The position numbers and the translations under genes were made by a program. A stretch of 64,000 bases of DNA from Eublepharis macularius (Eukaryota; Chordata; Lepidosauria; Squamata; Eublepharidae), in contig NC_072801.1 in the NCBI RefSeq assembly GCF_028583425.1, positions 58,915,766-58,979,765 on the forward strand, read 5' to 3'. How positions within the stretch are numbered: the first letter of the stretch is position 1; every line of letters starts with the position of its first letter. Under the pieces are notes generated by a model, which ran no database searches, was not told the DNA's origin, and worked only from the letters and a program-made list of their open reading frames with translations. Positions 11,606 through 26,600 of this stretch are shown here, piece by piece.

Positions 11606-14600
11606 GTAATTATAGCAGTTGTATACTTTGCCTTATGAATTATTTTGGTATACATGTTAAATTCCCTGGGAAAGGTAAGAATTGGTATTGTGTGATATGG
11701 GGAGTTAGGCATGGTGAATTTCTTCTTAGGATGATATTCCGAATTAGAGGTGTACAAATAGGGATCACAGATAACCTGCATGCATATAATTAGATCCTGC
11801 TTTTCTTGAGTCCTAGGGCAGGCTATTAATTTATATAAATAATTTAATTTGGGAAATGTAAAGTTGGCTATGAAGGAATGGACTTGGAAACCCTGTTTCC
11901 TTCAGGTTCCTGGCAGGTTGAAAAACTGAGAGCCAAGCTACAAGTGATGAATTACACTTGCCTGGCAAGTGAACAGACTCACGTGTATTCCACCCTGTTC
12001 TCTTGCCATTCACTTGCGCTCCACTTGATCAAGTGGAGCGCAAGTGAATGGCAAGTGAACAGGGTGGAATACACGTGAGTCTGTTCACTTGCCAGGCAAG
12101 TGTAATTCGCCACTTGTAGCTTGGCTCTCAGATACTGTTCCAAGTCTCCTTTCAGTTATGACACCCTTTCATCTCACCCCTAGGTAGATACCAAGATAGT
12201 AACTGCCACCACCAGCAAATCAAAGAATATCTCCCACTGAACAGATTTGCACATCCAGCACTCTCTACCTGTGTGGCTGTTTAGAGGCTCCATCTAGTAG
12301 CCGTGTCTCTCTCTTCAGTCTCATGGGGCTAGTGTGGAGACAATCAATTGCACTTTTGCAATTTTGAGCTATTACACTTCAGGAATGGTGAGCTCACCCA
12401 CTGCCCTTCCATGTTCCTGCCCTTCCAATAGCAGGAATAGACTTGGAGCATTCAAAACATAAGAAAGTTTAATAAATGAATAAAAAGAATGTCCATAGGC
12501 AAACATCAGGCTGAGGAAGACTACAAAGAAAAGATGAAAACATGGAATCCACTTTCCCTACACTTGGTACTTATCGTAAGTGATGGTTAATTAGGACCAG
12601 TTCAGCATTATGTTAGTTCTTGTAATTGGGACTTCTCCCCACTGTCCATTGTCTTGTGGACAAGATGGAGTCTGTAGGTAAAAATTTAGTACTTCACGTG
12701 GCTTGTGTTTATCCAAGGAGAAGAGCAAGATGGAATAGAGATTCTTCCTGGTGCCCTTTGGAGAGTCTCCCCCCGCCCCCGCCCCAGTTGTTCTGATCTT
12801 CCTGCTGCAAAGAGGAAGAGAGAACTTTCTAGCCATTTGGCTGTCTCTCTCTCTGTCCTTTTAGGTGTGACATTCTACAAAGGTGTGAGATGGTAAACCA
12901 TTGTCCTAGTTTGCCACCAGAGCTATTAGCAGAATGTGCTCTCTGCATTGGGACTTAATGGCTCATCCCTCAGCCCCCTCCTTTCTGCCAGCTATGAGTT
13001 TGCAGCTGGGTTCAACTCGTAAGCAGAATGTAGTCCCACTGGTTAAAATGTTGGAGTGAATTCTAATGTGGAGGGCATTTCTCCATAGTGGTCAAAGCAT
13101 AAACAATACAATTAATAATCTTTAGTATGCTTCGTTAGAAGATATTTGATATTAGGAGTTCAAGGAGATTTGAAGAGGCAACTATAATCTCCAATATACT
13201 GTAAAAATCTACAATTACTGTAAAAATAAAGTCACATAAAAACACAGTAACATGGCAACAGAAACTGGAAGAACCAGAAAAATTAACAGAAACAACAGCA
13301 GCAAATTTTAACAATATTAACACAATCAGTGTACCCAAGATGCTCTTTGAAAGATAACTGCCTTTGCTTAATGCCTAAAAGCCAGCAGAGATGGAACAAA
13401 ATGCACCCTTAGGAACAAAGTTCTCGAGTCTGTGTTACAGTTAAAAAGGCCCCATCCCATGAGGCTATCCACTGCATCCCAGATTATAAGGAAATATGGA
13501 AGGCTACATCAAGATGGCTTTTAAAAATGTTTGCAGTGTCTTATTCATGAATGTAAGTTTACTGGTAATGGAGAGTGAAAAGAATGATATAAATGAACAG
13601 AAAACTCTGGCAAACTATGCATGCTGCAATCCCAGAACTAAATTTCTCCTAGATAGAAACTGGAATTAAGGATGAGTGAAGCATCCACAAAGCAAAATTT
13701 TGGACTAATGGACAGAACAGAAAGGATCTGTTTATTCCTAATTTTGAGCCTCCATACCTGCTCTACTTCCAAGCTGCCCTTACAGCAGCTGCCACACTCT
13801 GTATGTGGAAATTTGATCGCCCAGCTTGGGAAAAACAAAATCTGTTTATTATATAATAATAATAAAAACATTTTGATGAAGTAATTAAAAATTTGTTATT
13901 CCTGAGTTTCTTTGTATTTTCCAATACCATACAGATTAGACAGATGTTTTCCGACATGTCAGTGGCAAGCAAATATTTCCCACCAGCACAAAGTAGAAGA
14001 AACTGTAAGAGGAAGTGGCAAATAAGGAAAGATCATCCAGTGTAGATTTATTTTCTCAGGCTGATAATAAGGGAGGAGAGATGGCTGTTAATCTGTGTTT
14101 TATCTAGGAGATTAGGCAGTACCATAAGAATTGGAAAAGTGTATAGGCCATATCTGCATGTTGCCATATGGTGGGTGCTTGTGCTGAAAAAAGAAAAGGA
14201 ACAAATGAAGAAAGAGAAAACATTGTCCTTAACTTTCTAAATATAGTGAGTTCAGTAATGTAACATCTTTTGGCGCAAAGTGTGATGCACTCGCTGCTCA
14301 GATGGCTTCATCTCTTGCGATTCTTAACATTTATTTAATGTTTTGTTATTTGTAATCTTCCTTTTCCCCTTCCTTTCACACTGAGACTACAGATGGTTTA
14401 CAGTATAAGTCAATACAATCAATGGCTAGGGCATTCACAATTGGAAACGGATTGCAGAAATTTGAAAACAAATATAAATCTGAATACAGAGCTGAAACAA
14501 TGCCAAAACAAAACAGCAATTTGACATCACATATTAATGCAGAAACAACCTAGTAGGAGCATACTTACAACAACACTCAATGCACATTACTGTAGTATAC

Positions 14601-17600
14601 AGTACCTGTTCCTTTACTAAAGTCTTGCTCTAAGCCATTTCTTACAGCACAGCTCTATTACTTGTGTAAAAAAGCCCTCCTGAATAATTCTGTTTAGCAT
14701 AGTTTTCAGTAAGCCAGGGGAGTAGGAGCTTTCCTTACCTTTTCAGGCAGGCCTTTTCACAACGTGGGAGCCACCACAGAGAATTTGCTTGTAAGGGCAG
14801 CTGTTGCTTTTGCCCATTTGCAGGGTGGTACCTGCAGAAGACCCTGTGCAGATGAGCGAAGCTGCTGTAGCAGACCATGGGGGGAGAGGTGGTCCTGCAG
14901 ATATGTGGGACCAAGGTCATGAAGGGCTTTGTCTATGATAGCCAAAACCTTTAACTGAGCCCAGTAACTGATGGGTAGCTAAAGGAGTATCTGAAGAATG
15001 GGAGTAATATGCATGCTCTATCCCTCACTCATGGTAAAAATCAGGCTATGGTGTTATGCACCAACTGGAGTCTCTGAAATGACTTTGAGGGGAGTAGTGA
15101 TTTTGAGGGGAGTGCATTATAGTAGTCTAGTCTCGATGTTACCATAGTGTGAATCCAGGTGGCCAGATTGGCTATGTTAAGGTCGGGGGCCATCTTCCAG
15201 GCTAGACTGAGTTGGAAGAAGGCCTTTTTTGCAGCTGAACTTGCTTCTTTAGCAGCAATGCTGGATCTAGTATAATCCCTAGTCTCTTAACCAAGTGCAC
15301 AATGGTCAACTGAACCCCATCAAAAGTGGGAAGTGTAGTGTTCTTCAAGATCCCTGCCTTCCCAACCAGCATCACTTCTGTTTTGTCCAGTTCATTTTCA
15401 GTTTGTTGACTTTCAGCTATTTGATCACAGCTGTCAGGTAGTGACTCAGGACCTCTATAGCATCATCAGGGGTTTTGGATACTGAGATACAGAGCTGGGT
15501 ATCTTTCACATATTGATGATATCCAATTCTGTAGCTACAAATGATTTCTCCTAAAGGCTTTACAAAGAGATTGAATAATGCTGAGGATAAGAATGCTCCT
15601 GATGGAACCTCGCAAGATAATTGCCACAATGAAAATAGTTTTCTGTTTTTGAAAAAGAGAGAACTGCCAAATTGATAGCATTCTCCCTCCCAAGATATGT
15701 ATGTGCCTGCTGATTAGTAAATAAAAAATAAACATGTTTTGGCATACTTGCAAAGCAGCTAGAAAGATTTTGGCTGAAATCGCATGTACACTAAAGAGCA
15801 CCAAGGTTGAGATATAATCTTAAATTAGCATTCCTATATGGCCATTAGTCCATACAATGAGGCACTATAAAATTGCCTTTCTGTTTTTCACATGTGTGCA
15901 CTGACAGTAGGAGAGGGACAGACAGTGGCACATGTGATTTCAATTTTTCACTTTTTTGGAGAGGACAGGAAGTCTTGCTGTGTTAGAAGAGGACAGGAAG
16001 TCTTGCTGTGTTAGAAGTATTTGCAGGGGACTCAACTAGTGGAAGTTTGTATGTACCAGCCCTTTAGGGCCAAAACAGAAATGATGCTAGAGGAATCTGT
16101 GTACAGATCTTCCTGATGTTTTAAAAAGAGAAATAGTAGTCCTACTGATGGGGCATTGATTCAGATATGGACTTCATTTTCCAAAAATCAATGTATTTAT
16201 TTGCTCCTTTCTAGAAAATCTTTCCCTTTTGTTGGCTTGAATCTGTCAGCAAGGCTTAACTATGTGTAGTGTCTGGAATGGTATTCAAGGTGGCATGTAC
16301 TAGTGCTGCACAAAGGGAACTAGCAAATAATAATGATGGTTGTGGTGTTCTAATTAATATTATTATCATAGAACATAAGTGGCAGTGGTGTGCATCTCTG
16401 AATTACCACCCTTTCCCTTATTTTTCCTTCTTCTAACAAAAGAGAAGAGGCAGTAGACCTGATGAACAACATCAAAGACTTGCAGCAGGGCAACAAACAG
16501 TTAGTCATGCAGAACATCAAATTGCAAAGGACTATCGAGGCTGCAGAAGAGCTCAATTCCCGACTTTCTGAGGAGATTGCTGAGCTGAAAGGAAAGCTGA
16601 GAAGGTGTATTAAGAGTGACTGACAAAAAGGGCCATTGATGAGGGCTAATCCAAGGAGGTAGAGGGCTCAGTAAAGAGGAAGAGGGCTGTTGGAAAGAGG
16701 AGGGTAAGATGCTTAGCTATATGAGGGTGTGCAGTTTTAAGAACTAGGTTGAAAGTAGTTTACAAATATAGGGTGTGCAGTTTTAAGAACTAGGTTGAAA
16801 GTAGTTTACAAATAGTTTACGAACAAGTACAGACCCTTGTAACCCCTGTTTACTCTATGTATTTCCCTCTCTCTGGCTCCATTCCCTTGTTTTTCCCCTA
16901 GGTACAATCCTTTCAATCAGTGGGTGGGATCCAACGTTTCTGGTCCATGGATGGAGCCTTCTTCCAGTTCAAGGAGCATTCTGTTGATGTAATATGCCTC
17001 TCCTACAAGAGGAAGCTCCTTGTGCTGGGTGAAGGAGGTCCTGCTATTAGCAGAACAGAACCTTTGGATCTACTAATTATGTTTTCAGGCTTGGACTGTG
17101 CTCCTTTCTTCCTAATTTTGACCTTCTGGGTTTGATCCCCAACTGCTTTTCTTGTCAGTTCCTTTGGTTGTTCCTGGAATAGCTCAAATATGATGAGATT
17201 TGAAATTCAGAGCATGGTCATTAAACATCCACTACCCTTTGTTACAGCACCCAGCAATCCCTGGAACAAGCTAGAACAGTGGCAAATGAATTAGAAGACA
17301 TGAAGTTTTTTTCCAAAAATTTGGAAGAGGAGAACAGCAAACTTCACACACAAAGCCGGCAGCTGGTGAGTGTTTCTGAATATTCACTTGTGGAGATGAT
17401 CCATAGACATGCCTCTTTTGTAAAGTGTAGGCACATTTGTCTAATTTTGCATCAAGTTATTGAAATTGCAACATTTTGTGGGAGTTGGAAGGTTTGGATT
17501 TTCTTCATAATTCTTGTGAAACTGTAGGTAGGCTCCTGTAGTGTTTCATGTAGCTGCACACATCTGAAAATGTGTTGTGTAAATATATTATCTATGCGAC

Positions 17601-20600
17601 TTCTTGCAATCCATGGCTGAATTCACATTAATTGTTGTTTCTGGGACTATTTGCAAGCAATCTAATTTAAGTGATCCATTTGAGCGGCAAGTTTTTCATA
17701 TGTATGCAGACATCAGAACCACTCCAGGAATCATCCTGCAGCTATAAAATGTGATGTCAGAATTTTACATCCTCTTAAAAACCAGTCAATATGACATTTC
17801 CCTTCCTCAAACTTTAGGAAAAAGAACAGCAGCTCCTCTTAGTTCAAGTGGATAACCTGCAGGAAGAGGTGAGCAGGGGCAAGAAGGACCCCTATTTCTT
17901 GCCAGTGTTTCAAGAGCATGACCCAGACAAATGTAATTAAAATAGTATATGGGAGAAGTATATGGGAGAAGACCCTGCTGCTTTTGCATTTGTGGCACTC
18001 AACCACCAAATGCAGAGCCTGTGTGTGCATGTGTAAAGTGCCATTGAGTTGCACTGATTTATGGTGATCCCTGCTGGGGTTTTCAAGGCAAGAAACAGAG
18101 GTTGTTTGCCATTGCTGGCCTCTGCATGGCAACCTTGATCTTCTTTAGTGGTCTTCCATCCAAATACTAACCAGGGCTGACAAGAGATCTGACAAGATCA
18201 GGCTCACCTGGGCCATCCAGATCAGGGCATGCAGAACATTACGGTGGGGAATAGTCTGCATGTGACCTGCAGCATGCAGTCACATGAGATGAATTTTGCA
18301 CGTGTCTAGTTCTACTTGGGGTGGAAACCCACCAAATTGGATATTTGATGTTTTCTGTTTTCACATCTAACTGGAAAAGACCAACTGAAACACAACTGAT
18401 ATAGTTTACTGCTTGGGCAAAAGGAAGATTCATTAAAATTCTGGCATCTTTGCTTTACAGAACAGGAAGCTGCTTCTGGAAAAAGAAAACTCTAAGTATA
18501 AAATCAAACAGCTGTGTACAGAGAAGGCCAAAATAAAGGTACTAATGAACTGAGGAGTATATACAACATTCTTAAAATGTTAGTGCTCTGCGAGGTTGTC
18601 TGATAATTTCTATTCTTGTAGTTTGGATTATAACTTATTTTTGTAAGCTTTTAGCAAGACACTTAATATTGTTTCCTTCTTGTAGTCTCAGCTGTTTGAG
18701 TGTGAAAATCTTATCTCCTGCAAAGATACTGCCCTTAACAAGGTGAGTGGCATCTAAGGAAAAAAACACCAAATTGAAAATCAGAAGTGCCATCCTAAAT
18801 ATAGTTAACCATTCTAAGGCCATTGATTTCAGAGGGTTAAGAAGAGTGTAATTTGGATGGCACTGCAGGACATCCTGATGGAATTGAGAGCTCTGTTCAA
18901 TGGGGTCTAGTAACATTGAGAATGGGAGTCATAGTGGTAGCTCTAACTATTATTTGTGGTGCAATGTTGCAATGAAAAGGCAAGCAACTTTATGGGTTTA
19001 ATAAAACTTACGCTTGGATTCCATGAACAAGTTCAATGTATGCTATAGAGCCCCTGTGCTGCTGCGTCTTCTGTTAGCACTTCTGTTCCGTTAGTACAAA
19101 ACTTCATTGCAAACCATTGATCGTGTGCAAATGGAAGTGCTAGTGGAAGAGGACGCAAGTCCTGTGGCTGAGGCTGTCTCATGCTCATGGAGTTTGTTCA
19201 TGGAATCCAAGTCTTAGCATTTTGCATGCTGTTGATTCCGTCAACCATTTAGTGAGTGGTAGTTTTAAGCAGCACATACAGGGTGTCAGTGTCATGTCCG
19301 TATCTGTGGTGAGGAATGTATTATCATGATTCCAGTTATTTGCATTTTTATTTAGAGACAAAGCTGCTTGCATGATTGCATGTACAAAGTGGCAATCTGA
19401 AATGGTTTGTTTGTGTTGATCTTCTCTGAAGTATGTTATGTAGTCTTTCACTGGTATTGCAAAGTGCATGGATAACAGAAGACAGAAGCTTGTTTTACAG
19501 GTGTTACAGTGTTCCTACCTTCTTGAATCACTAGATGTCACTGCAACATTATGGCCAGGCATAACTCCATGAAAAGAAATCATTTTTTAAATTGTAAGAT
19601 GGTAGTTTGGTTTAACACAAAGTTGTCATAATCCTCTGTTGATTGTTACAATTATTTTTTACTTTCACAGAAAGAGAAACGAACTGAAGAGTTGACTGTG
19701 ACCCTAGATGAATACCAAATGATGGTACAGGTAACAGGAGTTTTATTTGGTACCCAGTAGACGTCTTCCCAGAGTGCCATATATATTATACAACATGCAT
19801 TTGATTTAGTTGGGATGTTGAAATATACCAGAACCCTCAACAGTCCCCCATCTAATTCTTCGGCCATAATATCCTGTCAGAATTGGCAAAACAACCACCT
19901 GCCACCAACTCATATGTGTGCAGTGATGAAGAACAGGTTCCAGGGATGCAGACTCCAAATAAGCATTGTCAGTCAACAGCAGATATCTTAGCATCTTATC
20001 GAAGATAGAAAGTTTGTGGACTACCAGGTGGGGGATAATAGGTACAAAGAGGCAAAAACTGCTAACACAATCATGCTCTTTTCGAACATGAAATGTTGGA
20101 ATTCTCACAGAAATGAACGTCGCCATTAGAAAACTAGACTCCCTACAGACTTGTAGGCAAGCACATATAACTTATCTATTAAGTTCCCTTGGTTCTGGCT
20201 GTGTAGCTGTAGTAGCTGTCAAAACATGTGTACCTGGGTCGTTTTGTGATCTCTGTACAGGAATTGAAACTGGAAATTAACAGGCTTCAAGGTCAGCTGT
20301 GCCATTCACATGAAGATGCAGAAGTGTAAGTACTGTTAAAATTTTGATGGTTTTTTTGTTGGTGGTGAGGATGGATGAGGAGAAAATAACAACATTTGAT
20401 TTATATACCGCCCTTCAGGACAACTTAATGCCCACTCAGAGCGGTTTACAAAGTATGTCATTATTATCCCCACAACAAAACACCCTGTGAGGTGGGAGGG
20501 GCTGAGAGAGCTCCAGAGAGCCATGACTAGCCCAAGGTCACCCAGCTGGCTCCAATGCCCAGCTATCTCTCATACAAGGTATAGTATCTAGCCAGTTATT

Positions 20601-23600
20601 GTTCTGTGATTTTTGTCAAGATTGTCCTTAAAATCACCATAAAGTCCTTTTTGAATGTATAAAGTATACCCCAGAGCAAATACACAAGGATGTAACGTTT
20701 TATCTGCACTCTGTATTTCTAAAATTGTTAGTCATAAAATATTACTTGATCATAACAGCTTTGTCCCCTTTAATCTCTGTGAAGGCGCATATATAGAAAG
20801 TAACCCAGTCATTGTTACATTCTCAGCATTGCTCAAAAAACCTTTTTGTTTGGGTGGTATATGGTAGCCATGCGTAAGCTTTCAGGGCATGGGATTGCAT
20901 CTGAACATGTTAATATTAAGCTGTGGAGATCCAACCTAAGCTTTAGAGAGGGTTTAGGATACAGATTGTAAATAATTTACAGTGCAATCCTATGCAAAGT
21001 TGTCCTAGTCTTACTCCAATCCAAGCCCACTAGGATTAGATTGGGAGAATTTTGCATAGAATCACAATGTAATAATGAAGAAGAAGATGATGATGCATTA
21101 TTTGTTTCAATAATGCAATATTCAACTGTGAATTAAAAAAAATTAGTGGCCTCCAGGTGCATCACATTGATAATAGTTGAGCTGGAGAATTCATTTTTTT
21201 GTAGAAGAGGCAGTTCTCAGCTACTTACTCTGTCAAGAACAAATGAGGCTATCTATCCTATCTATCTTTAAATGTGATTTGCCAAGAACAATAAATCCAG
21301 AAAGCAGCTGAGCAGGGAGCTGGAATATGTGGGGACTCTTTCTTCTGTCACAGGTATTTCCACCTGAGAGGATTGAAGTTACAGGACAGATTAGGCTCGA
21401 TTTGCTGTCTCCAGAGATAGCAGTTTTGTCATCTATGAGATCTGTCCATCATTCTTGATATTTACTCTCTCATGCATGCATATCATGTCCCAGTTTTGTG
21501 TCAATGAGGTTCTGAAATGATCTTTTTGACTTGCTAGGAGGACACTGAGGTCAGGTCTGTGTGCTCTGTGAGGGCTTCAGCAAGAAGGGAACATATGTGT
21601 GGTTTACTGGGTCTTCATTTTTACTAGATGTGTAAACTCAGTATTGAAAAAATAACTTTGAGGGTGATCTGATTTAAACTTCCTTCTTATCTAAACTGTT
21701 ATTGATAGATTCACAAATAGTTGCTGCCCTATCCTGCCCCTTCATGATGCAATGAGAATTTTGCCATTCCCCCTTTCTCAGGAAAAACAATCAATTTGTT
21801 GTTTGGCTAAAATGTAACTCTGGGGAAGGGTCAGCAAGGTTTCTTCACGCTCTGTCCAATATTTTCTAATATGTTGCTTCATACCAAATCTGGTAGGTTC
21901 CTATGTGTATGTGCCTCACCAAAATAAATACTTAAACTCAATGTACTTATTTACTGTAAATGTTATAACAGCTATCTGTTTGATGCAGGCTGCCAAGAAA
22001 TTGTCTAGAAAATATGAAGACCTGCATACAGGCCTCAGTGCAGCCACTCTCTATAGAGATTGAAGAAACACGGAAAGTAAGAAGTTGACACATTAATGTT
22101 TCTTCTTGCACTGTTACGTCATTGCTCTGACCATGCAAAGGGAGGCCCACTTCAGGTACCCCTGTGTCTTGGGCTTCTGCTGGCTGCAAAAGGTAACACA
22201 TTCAGCCGGAGTTTAAGTGCTGTTCTCACATAAGTCCTGACCTAGCACTCAGAACAAAATATCCTGTTCTTCTGGAATGGGCTGGAATAACCTTGTAGAG
22301 AGTTGCTGTTTTCAGCTTTTCCCTAGAAATCAGCTTAGATGAGCTTTGGGTCCTCATTGTGGGAACAAGAGGAGTATTAATTTTAAAAAAGCCCTGATTA
22401 GCAAGGAAGCTTAAAAGAAATCAGTATGAATTTCAGAACTGGCAAAACAGTACATGGAGATTGGGGATAACTATAGTTACTTTGAATTTTTTAACGTGAA
22501 TACTGAATAATCATCCCAGGACAATGACACAGAACTGTTACTTTTAATTATAAAATATAAGTTCATAAATTGGCATATGGGAAGGGAGTTATCACTTATT
22601 GCTAGTGATGTCACACTGTCCAGTATATTCCACACTCAGCACTTGCAATACCATAGATTTGCCAGCTGGAAGAAGAGCAGCATTTACTCAGTGAAGAACC
22701 AATGCAGTTTTGGTGCTAGGAAATAATGACATCTCTGCAACAGAAGCACTACTTTGAGGGAAGACACTTAAATCACATGCAGTATTTATTGTGTTACAAA
22801 TTGGTAAGTCCTTGCTGTGTTCAGCAGGAGTTTGATGAAGAAGATGGTCTGCCTAGCCCTTTGTGTGGGACGTTGCCATTCTTTGTGGCACCTGCAGCTG
22901 CTCCAGAGGAATTCGGAGCTTTGACAGGAGATCTGGTGAGCATGGCAATTACAAGCAGAACAGAGAGACAAGTTTTTTCCCCCTTTTGTTCTGAGGAGGG
23001 CATGATTACTGAGGATCAAACAACACATGTGGAATATCCATAGTAGAAACTCCTGGCCTGTTTTTTAACTTTAAAAAAGTATCTGCTCCCAATTTAGTTT
23101 TGAATTCAAGATACCATTATGCTGACAAAAGTGTTCATTGTGCCAGGTCCAAGTAGAACTTTTAAGCCTCCACTCTTGATTTGTAACAATGAGAAGAAGT
23201 TGAAGAACCTGATCTGACTGTTCCCTCTCCCTAATACATAGAGTTTGTAGACTACCCGGCTTCCCTTTATGTTTCAAAGTACAACTGCTGATCTCCAGCT
23301 CTAGCTTAGCTTTGTGCTACTGGGATTGATGCTGTATTCATTCTTTTTACTAGAAAACAGAGTTCATCCTTCATTTTTTCCCTTATTTTGAACTTCAGTA
23401 TTCATTGTCTTTGTCAAGACTTACATGAATATCAAGAGCTCAGTACAGAACTCATTGTCCTAGTAGATCTACACTTACACTTTCTCTCTCCACCTTAGGT
23501 ATCGAGCAGTTCAAAGGCAAAGAGCACCAAAATGTCACTGCGAAGGACACATAGCTCATTTCATTTGTGCCTTGTGACAGATGTTCAGTCCACACTGAAG

Positions 23601-26600
23601 AATCAGGAACGCAGCCAGCAGCAGCATTGTACATGGGAGCTGGTGGAAAGGTATGGACAATTTTTTTTTACTGAGAAATTGTGGTACCTGTCAACTTCAC
23701 TTGATTTTGTGCACAGCCTCACTTCAGTTTTATTCTCAATGGAAATACTGTTAATAAAACATTGCCTCAAACCAATTTCCTATCAGCTAGGTTTTCCACA
23801 AACAAATTGACTCATGACAATAAACCCTATACATTTCTTTTAATTTAATTTAATTAATTTATTATATTTATATTCCGCCCTCCCTGCTTTCGCAGGCTCA
23901 GGGCGGATAACAAATACAAACATGTTTAAAAACATTTAAAAACATTAAATAATACATTTAAAAACATTTAAAAACATTAAATATAGCAATTCATGCTGCC
24001 CAGTGGTTCATACATGCCTCTGTGTTTGCATAGGGGTGATGGTTTAACCCCCCCTTCACAGGGGGGGGGCGGGCACTGCCCGGCGTTAGCCATATGCCTG
24101 GCGGAATAGCTCTGTCTTACAGGCCCGGCGAAATGCAAGCAAATCTTGCCGGGCCCTTGTCTCGCAAGACAGAGCATTCCACCAGGTCGGGGCCAGGACT
24201 GAAAAGGCCCTGGCCCTGGTCGACGCCAGGCGGGCCTCCCTAGGGCCAGGGACACTTAAAAGATGTTTTCCGCCAGAGCGGAGAGTCCTCCGGGGCTCAT
24301 ATGGTGAGAGCCTTAGTTACAAAAGTTTTTTTCCCCAAAGACCAAGTTTCTTTGCTCTTCTGGTTAAGTCAGTAGACAGGAACTAATGGCCACTAAAAGA
24401 ATTGCTGTTCCTTCTAATTGCACTGTCCTGTGCTGCCTTATATAAATAAATAACAATATTCTTCCTTCACTGCTTTGTATTTACATTTTTACAGTGTCTC
24501 GCTATATTGCAAACACTGGTTGGTAGGCCTCCTTCTGCATGCTATAAAAGTTCCTTTGATACAAGAGGGCCAATTTCAGCCAGTTCTTCCTCATCACTGT
24601 ACCTGCCCTTTTTAGGCCATGCAGCTCTCCCATCCCCCAGCATTGCTTTTTTGGTGGTTGCAGGTAGCAACTGTGGAATGGGAAGGCAGAAGGAGCCACC
24701 ATTGCCTTCTGCTAGTGCTGCAGAGGCTCTAACCCTAAATCATGTCAAAACAGATGAGATGGGTACATGCTATACAGATCATTCCCCCGCCCAGTCTCAC
24801 ACTTTTAATTTGCTGCTGCTCTCTATTATATATACCCGTAACTTTTCCCAACGTAATGTGTTGGTTACTTGTAATTTTTCCAGATCAAACATTTAAAAAA
24901 TGTTTCAAGATTTGTGGAAACAGTCTGAAGCAAAGGGACACCCCTCAACTAACAGATATATCCTTAAAATGAGGAAAACAACCATAAAAGAAGTACAGTC
25001 GCATATGATAGCAATATATGTGGATACCAAAGGGTGGGATGTTTGTCAGTAACTATTGGGCTTCCCTGAACACTCAACTTGATTTTCTTAGCAGTTGATC
25101 CCCAAGCACTGAAATTGGTTTGGGTATGGTTCTTCTGCACATCTGCCCTCCTTTTGCATTTTTACAGTTGTGGAGATGGTTTATTTTCTTCCTCACATAC
25201 CTTAAATAGTCAGAATTTTCAAGCAAGGAAGCTGTCGATCATTGGTGGCATCATCGCAGCACCACTACCCTTTTTTATTTTTTGTGTATGCTTATATTAC
25301 TATATCAATCTAAGGGCTGATTTTTAACAACAAGGTAGAAAATGAACATGCTACCAGTCTTTGTATGGGGAAGCCTTAAAGGGGAGCAGCTCCACCACCC
25401 ATAACTAAGCCCTCCCCCCATCCCAACCAGAGACCCCTACCTGGGCTGACCCAGAGCCAAGAGACAGAGGCTGGCACCGGCGGGGCTAACCAACCTCTGA
25501 TAGGACAGAGCTCAGAGCAGCAGCAGCAGCTATGTACTTTTCAAACTGCATTGTGTTTTCTGGCACCAGAAGTGCCCACCCCCACTACCAAGCCTTTTGT
25601 AATTTTTTAAAGAATCTCAATTTCATAGTAGTGTATCAACCTACCATTGTAACAATACATGCAGCAGATTCTCTGATTTAATTTTTTTAAAAGTAAGTCT
25701 CTGATGCCCCTTCCCTTATGGAGATACAAGGAAAAGGGCATATCTCTGCAATGGAAGGGGCTAGAGACATTTTTTAAAAAAATGTAACCTGGTAATTCAG
25801 AGTCTGCTGTATGTATGTATTGTTACAATGGTAGGTTGATTTAGTGCTATGAAAATGATTTTAAAATAAATTGAAAGCACCACAAAGGAGGGGGGGGGGA
25901 AGGAAAGCAGAGGCGAAGAGTGTTTTGAAAATGACAAATGTCCAATCATCAGAAAGTGGGTTGGTGGTGAGTGGACGGAACAAACAAAACTGAAACAAAC
26001 ATAAGACATGAGGAAAAAATTGACTCAAAATTTGGTTAAAGATCAGGTTAAAAGTGGCCTCAAAAATACCAGGGGAAAGAAACAAGGGGAAAGCCAAAAA
26101 ACCTAAAGTGAAAACTGAAGGCAAAAAATGCATGTTGAAATTGGGATTAATCACAGCAGTATGGGGCCAGAACCTATGGAAAAAACTGTGCAGAAAACCC
26201 CTATTATCAGTATTTTAAAAAATCACATGTTGAAGAAGCAGTTGTATGGGGCAATAGACAAGAATAAAATCAGATAATCCTTTGTGAAAAAACAATTAAA
26301 TGTCCGTAAAAGTAATCTTCAGTAATAACAAAAAAATACATTAAAAATAAATATTGGTTTGGATCCAACCAGCTCAACCTCACCCAATTCTTCTCCTTAT
26401 TACAGCCACTGTCGTACATGAGTTTTGCCTATGCTGGTCCCATGATCCCCAGTGTAGCTTTTTTGGATGGTCAAAGGGGGATAGAACCTTTCCTCTCTTT
26501 TTTATCAGCAGAAAAGATCACTGGATCCCACTTGTATAATTTAGATCCAGTTAGCTTTTGCAAAACATTTGACATCTGAAATGCATGTCTTTAGATTCTG

